Source of the DNA: Pseudonocardia autotrophica
GTDB lineage: Bacteria; Actinomycetota; Actinomycetes; Mycobacteriales; Pseudonocardiaceae
Direction of reading: 5' to 3'
Assembly (NCBI RefSeq): GCF_000717175.1
Contig: NZ_JNYD01000046.1
Span: forward strand, 1-34,671
DNA length: 34,671 nt
Below the pieces are notes generated by a model, which saw only the letters and a list, made by a program, of their open reading frames with translations, had not been told where the DNA came from and searched no databases. Below, piece by piece: positions 32,615-34,671 of the stretch; within the stretch, counting starts at the first letter, position 1, and each line of letters starts with the position of its first letter. A program made the position numbers and the translations under genes.

Positions 32615-32875
32615 TCAGCCGGATCCCGGGACCGGCCGGCCCGCCTCCTCGCGGCTCCCGGCCCGGGTGCGCCGCGGGTCCGGTGCCGCCTCGGAGGGGA
32701 AGCGGCGCAGGAACTCCGCCTCGAGCTCCAGCATCCGGCGGGTGTGCACCTCGAGCGCGTCCTCGGAGCCGCCGAGGACGGTGTCGTGGCGGGTCTCGTG
32801 CAGGTGGGTCATCTCCCGGCGCAGCGTGTCGTCGTCGAGCTCGGCCGGGGGGACGCCGTGGGGTCGGTCGGTCAT
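32615..32875 (-). CDS. DUF6158-like small protein (86 aa)
   Basis: The segment LRREMTHLHETRHDTVLGG followed by SEDALEVHTRRMLELEAEFL is a recognisable small actinobacterial family, named DUF6158 in my recollection. It is helical and rich in His and charged residues, with no membrane segment, and has a disordered Pro/Gly tail. There is no Shine-Dalgarno; GGGTAG is nine bases before the ATG, so the mRNA is probably leaderless. Confidence 0.8.
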   Translation of the reverse strand: MTDRPHGVPPAELDDDTLRREMTHLHETRHDTVLGGSEDALEVHTRRMLELEAEFLRRFPSEAAPDPRRTRAGSREEAGRPVPGSG

Positions 32876-32884
32876 GCCCCGCAG

Positions 32885-32890
32885 CTACCC
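32885..32890 (-). promoter_or_regulatory. GGGTAG -10 candidate before the DUF6158-like gene
   Basis: GGGTAG on the minus strand ends nine bases before the ATG at 32875. No GTTT-like -35 is evident at 14-16 bases (GCAT or ATGC instead), so the sigma-factor assignment rests on the -10 and its position only. Confidence 0.4.
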
Positions 32891-32977
32891 GCGGGTGCGG
32901 GGAGGCATGCGGCGGTGACGGGGATCGACGGCACGCCCGTCGTTCGAAGGGGCCTCGGCGTCGGGGCCGATGGGTTC

Positions 32978-33604
32978 TCAGGTGGGGTTCGCCTCGGGAC
33001 CGCTGCCCGGGATCGCGCCGGTGTCGAGGGGGCCGGGCTCGCCGGGGCCCTCGGTCCGGCCGGCGTCGGAGGAGGCCTCCGGCCAGCGTCCGACGCCCGC
33101 GCCCTGCGCGTAGGACAGGTGCCCGCCGAGTGCGCCCGCGACCGACAGCGGCAGCGCCCCGGCCAGCGACAACATCGCCCCGGTTCGGTGCCGGCCCTGC
33201 CGGCGCGCGAGGTAGGAGGCGCCGAGGAAGGCCGCGGACACCACGTTCCCGGCCGCGTGCAGCACCCCGACCCGGCGGCGCCGCTCGTCGAGCCCGCTCC
33301 AGTCGGCCAGCCCCGTCACCACCGTCGGCAGCAGGCTGACCATCCCGGCCCCGACGACCCGGCGGGCCGCGTCCTCCTGGCCGCCGGCGGCGTCGAGCAG
33401 GGCGGCGGAGGCCCACGCGCCGATCGGCACGGTCACGAGCAGCGGGTGCACGGGATGGCCGAGCCAGGCGCCGCGCAGCGCCGCGTCGAGCCGGCTGCCC
33501 GCGAGGAACCGGCGCAGCCCGCGCTGCACGGCCGCGACGCCGTCCTCCCCGACCCGGACGTTTTCGGTGGCGCGCAGCGCCCGGACGATCGGTGAGCCGC
33601 TCAT
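32978..33604 (-). CDS. DUF2231 membrane protein
   Basis: 208 residues. DUF2231 signature GAWLGHPVHPLLVTVPIGAW (about residues 45-65), then helices around VVGAGMVSLLPTVVTGLADW, LHAAGNVVSAAFLGASYLA and SLAGALPLSVAGALGGHLSY. The conserved His residues (GHPVHP, LHAAGN, GGHLSY) suggest heme or metal contacts, although no role is established. The C-terminal 40 residues are Pro/Gly/Glu-rich. The ATG at 33604 has no Shine-Dalgarno and is preceded by GGGTAG nine bases upstream. It is oriented like the DUF3618 pair upstream. Confidence 0.88.
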   Translation of the reverse strand: MSGSPIVRALRATENVRVGEDGVAAVQRGLRRFLAGSRLDAALRGAWLGHPVHPLLVTVPIGAWASAALLDAAGGQEDAARRVVGAGMVSLLPTVVTGLADWSGLDERRRRVGVLHAAGNVVSAAFLGASYLARRQGRHRTGAMLSLAGALPLSVAGALGGHLSYAQGAGVGRWPEASSDAGRTEGPGEPGPLDTGAIPGSGPEANPT

Positions 33605-33613
33605 ACCGGCGGC

Positions 33614-33619
33614 CTACCC
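33614..33619 (-). promoter_or_regulatory. GGGTAG -10 candidate before the DUF2231 gene
   Basis: GGGTAG on the minus strand ends nine bases before the ATG. A -35 is weak (GTGA at 13 or GCGT at 15 bases). It overlaps the short space after the stop codon of the 59-residue gene. Confidence 0.4.
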
Positions 33620-33632
33620 GATCGGCGCGGGT

Positions 33633-33812
33633 TCACGCCGCCGCGTCGACGCCGGCGGTCCTGGTCAGGGTGCGGCCGGTGGTTTCGGAGGCCAGCCGCT
33701 GCGACACGACGGCCCCCGCCACGCACACCGCGCCGCCGATCAGCATGCACGAACCGGCAGGAGCCGTACCCGGGCGGGGCGTGATCCATCCCCGCCCGGG
33801 CACGGGAGTCAC
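33633..33812 (-). CDS. Small single-helix membrane protein (59 aa)
   Basis: Starts with a GTG whose last bases form the TGA of the upstream DUF3618 gene (GTGA overlap), so translation is very likely coupled. There is one membrane helix at about residues 23-43 (SCMLIGGAVCVAGAVVSQRL), preceded by a Pro/Gly-rich segment and followed by a short basic/Thr tail. No family is recognised. The overlap, codon bias and TM helix make it a credible gene. Confidence 0.6.
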   Translation of the reverse strand: MTPVPGRGWITPRPGTAPAGSCMLIGGAVCVAGAVVSQRLASETTGRTLTRTAGVDAAA

Positions 33813-34579
33813 GACGGCCCGGCCTGCTCCTTGACGTTCCGGCCCGCGTCCTGGGCGCGGTCCTGGACCTGCCCGGCCGCGGACCGGCCCTCGTCGGCCA
33901 CGGTGGAGGCGGCGTCCTGCGCGGTCTCCTGGACCGACTGCACGGCCTGCTGGGCCGGCTCGCGCAGGTCCTCGCCGATCTCCCTGGCCTTCTCGCCGAC
34001 CTGCTGCGCCAGCGGACGTCCGACCTCCATCGCCCGGTCCTTGGCCTGGCCCGCGAGCTCCTGCTCCTTCCGGCTCGCCGGGAGCAGGGAGGACACGAGC
34101 CAGCCGGCGCCGAAGGCGATCAGCCCGGCCGCCAGCGGGTTGCCGCGGGTCTGCTGCCGCACCCGGTCGGGCGCCTCCCGCGCGGTGTCGGCGACCGTCG
34201 ACGCGGCGTCGGAAGCCTTCTCGCCCACCGTGTCGGCCACCGAACCAGCCCGGTCCTGGGCCTGCCCGGCGAGGGAGCGGGCCGTGTCGGCGGCCTGGTG
34301 GGCGCTGCCGCGGGCGGACCCGGCGGGGTCGCTGCCCATGACGGCGTCGCGCCACCCGGAGACGCGGCCGCGCACCCGGTCGACCCGGCGCTGCACGACC
34401 CGGCCGGGCGTGACCTTCTCGGTCAGCGCGTCGACGTCCCCGCTGAGCCGGCTCTGCGTCCGCTCGATCTCGCGACGGATCGCGTCGGGGTCGTCGGAAC
34501 GCGCGGCGGCGTCGTACGGAGCGCCATGGCGGGCGTCGTAGGGGGTGGGGCTGGCGGTGCTGTCGTACGGGGTGGTCAT
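33809..34579 (-). CDS. DUF3618 protein with LEA-like repeats
   Basis: 256 residues, ATG at 34579 with GGAGG five bases upstream. A Tyr/Pro/Ala-rich start precedes the DUF3618 motif DPDAIRREIERTQSRLSGDV (about 30-50). Long Ala/Gln/Asp/Lys helices with repeated 'A-x-D-x-A' and 'VAD' elements follow (SLAGQAQDRAGSVADTVG, SDAASTVADTAREAPD), resembling LEA or apolipoprotein-like amphipathic repeats. One membrane helix, PLAAGLIAFGAGWLVSSLLP, lies around residue 155, and repeats resume after it (VQETAQDAASTVADEGRS). It probably sits on the membrane with helical tails. Such proteins are often associated with stress response. The coupled 59-residue membrane protein may be a partner. Confidence 0.85.
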   Translation of the reverse strand: MTTPYDSTASPTPYDARHGAPYDAAARSDDPDAIRREIERTQSRLSGDVDALTEKVTPGRVVQRRVDRVRGRVSGWRDAVMGSDPAGSARGSAHQAADTARSLAGQAQDRAGSVADTVGEKASDAASTVADTAREAPDRVRQQTRGNPLAAGLIAFGAGWLVSSLLPASRKEQELAGQAKDRAMEVGRPLAQQVGEKAREIGEDLREPAQQAVQSVQETAQDAASTVADEGRSAAGQVQDRAQDAGRNVKEQAGPS

Positions 34580-34671
34580 CGGTCCTCCGTAAGGTTGTTG
34601 ATGTTCGGGACGAGGTGTTCCGGACGCCCGCGACGGCAGGGTGTGGCTGATCGGTTCTTGTCGTTGGTGGC

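Overview
The window is very GC-rich, GC-biased at third codon positions, and densely packed with genes on both strands. Four things point to a high-GC actinomycete: a TCGAAC-N4-GTTCGA SOS box, an IdeR/DtxR-type iron box, a 13E12-type HNH gene and a SARP/BTAD regulator. Gene content suggests something close to Pseudonocardia, but that is inference and no marker gene is present. No rRNA, tRNA, CRISPR array or complete mobile element was seen, and no gene-free stretch exceeds about 255 bases.

Layout. (1) 1-79 is the end of an IS110-like transposase, the only clear trace of a mobile element. (2) 206-1352 holds two membrane proteins. (3) 1446-9787, all on the minus strand, is the main metabolic block. 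A SpoIIE-type phosphatase and a STAS protein are followed by tryptophan 2,3-dioxygenase, ACMS decarboxylase, kynureninase, kynurenine 3-monooxygenase, a RidA-type 2-aminomuconate deaminase and 3-hydroxyanthranilate dioxygenase. The five genes from the decarboxylase to the dioxygenase are joined by start/stop overlaps. A degenerate RsbW-like protein lies just beyond. The enzymes take tryptophan to the 2-aminomuconate branch, but kynurenine formamidase and aminomuconate-semialdehyde dehydrogenase are not here. (4) 9977-15657 is a mixed set: amidase, DUF3500, YccF, a VOC protein and unknowns. (5) 15615-16996 is an HNH/DUF222 gene whose promoter carries a perfect SOS box. (6) 17164-21727 is a SARP-type regulator with an adjacent MFS exporter. 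(7) 21960-27199, on the plus strand, holds SelO, a 46-residue basic peptide with a strong hairpin behind it, an iron-box-controlled siderophore-binding lipoprotein, a membrane protein, a CalB-like secreted lipase and a methyltransferase. (8) 27212-28582 is a second MFS exporter. (9) 28657-34579 is a run of small, mostly membrane or DUF proteins: DUF3140, DUF4383, DUF6158, DUF2231, DUF3618, a 2OG-oxygenase-like protein and a possible catalase-fold protein.

The most interesting pattern is in region 9. Four genes carry GGGTAG exactly nine bases before ATG, and a fifth carries GGGCAT nine bases before GTG with a GTTT 16 bases further upstream. GTTT...GGGTA(T/C) is the known promoter type of SigB/SigF stress sigma factors, so this looks like a stress regulon with leaderless or nearly leaderless transcripts. 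The same window encodes partner-switching proteins (phosphatase, STAS, RsbW-like) of the kind that control such sigma factors, here attached to tryptophan catabolism. Whether the two are linked is inference.
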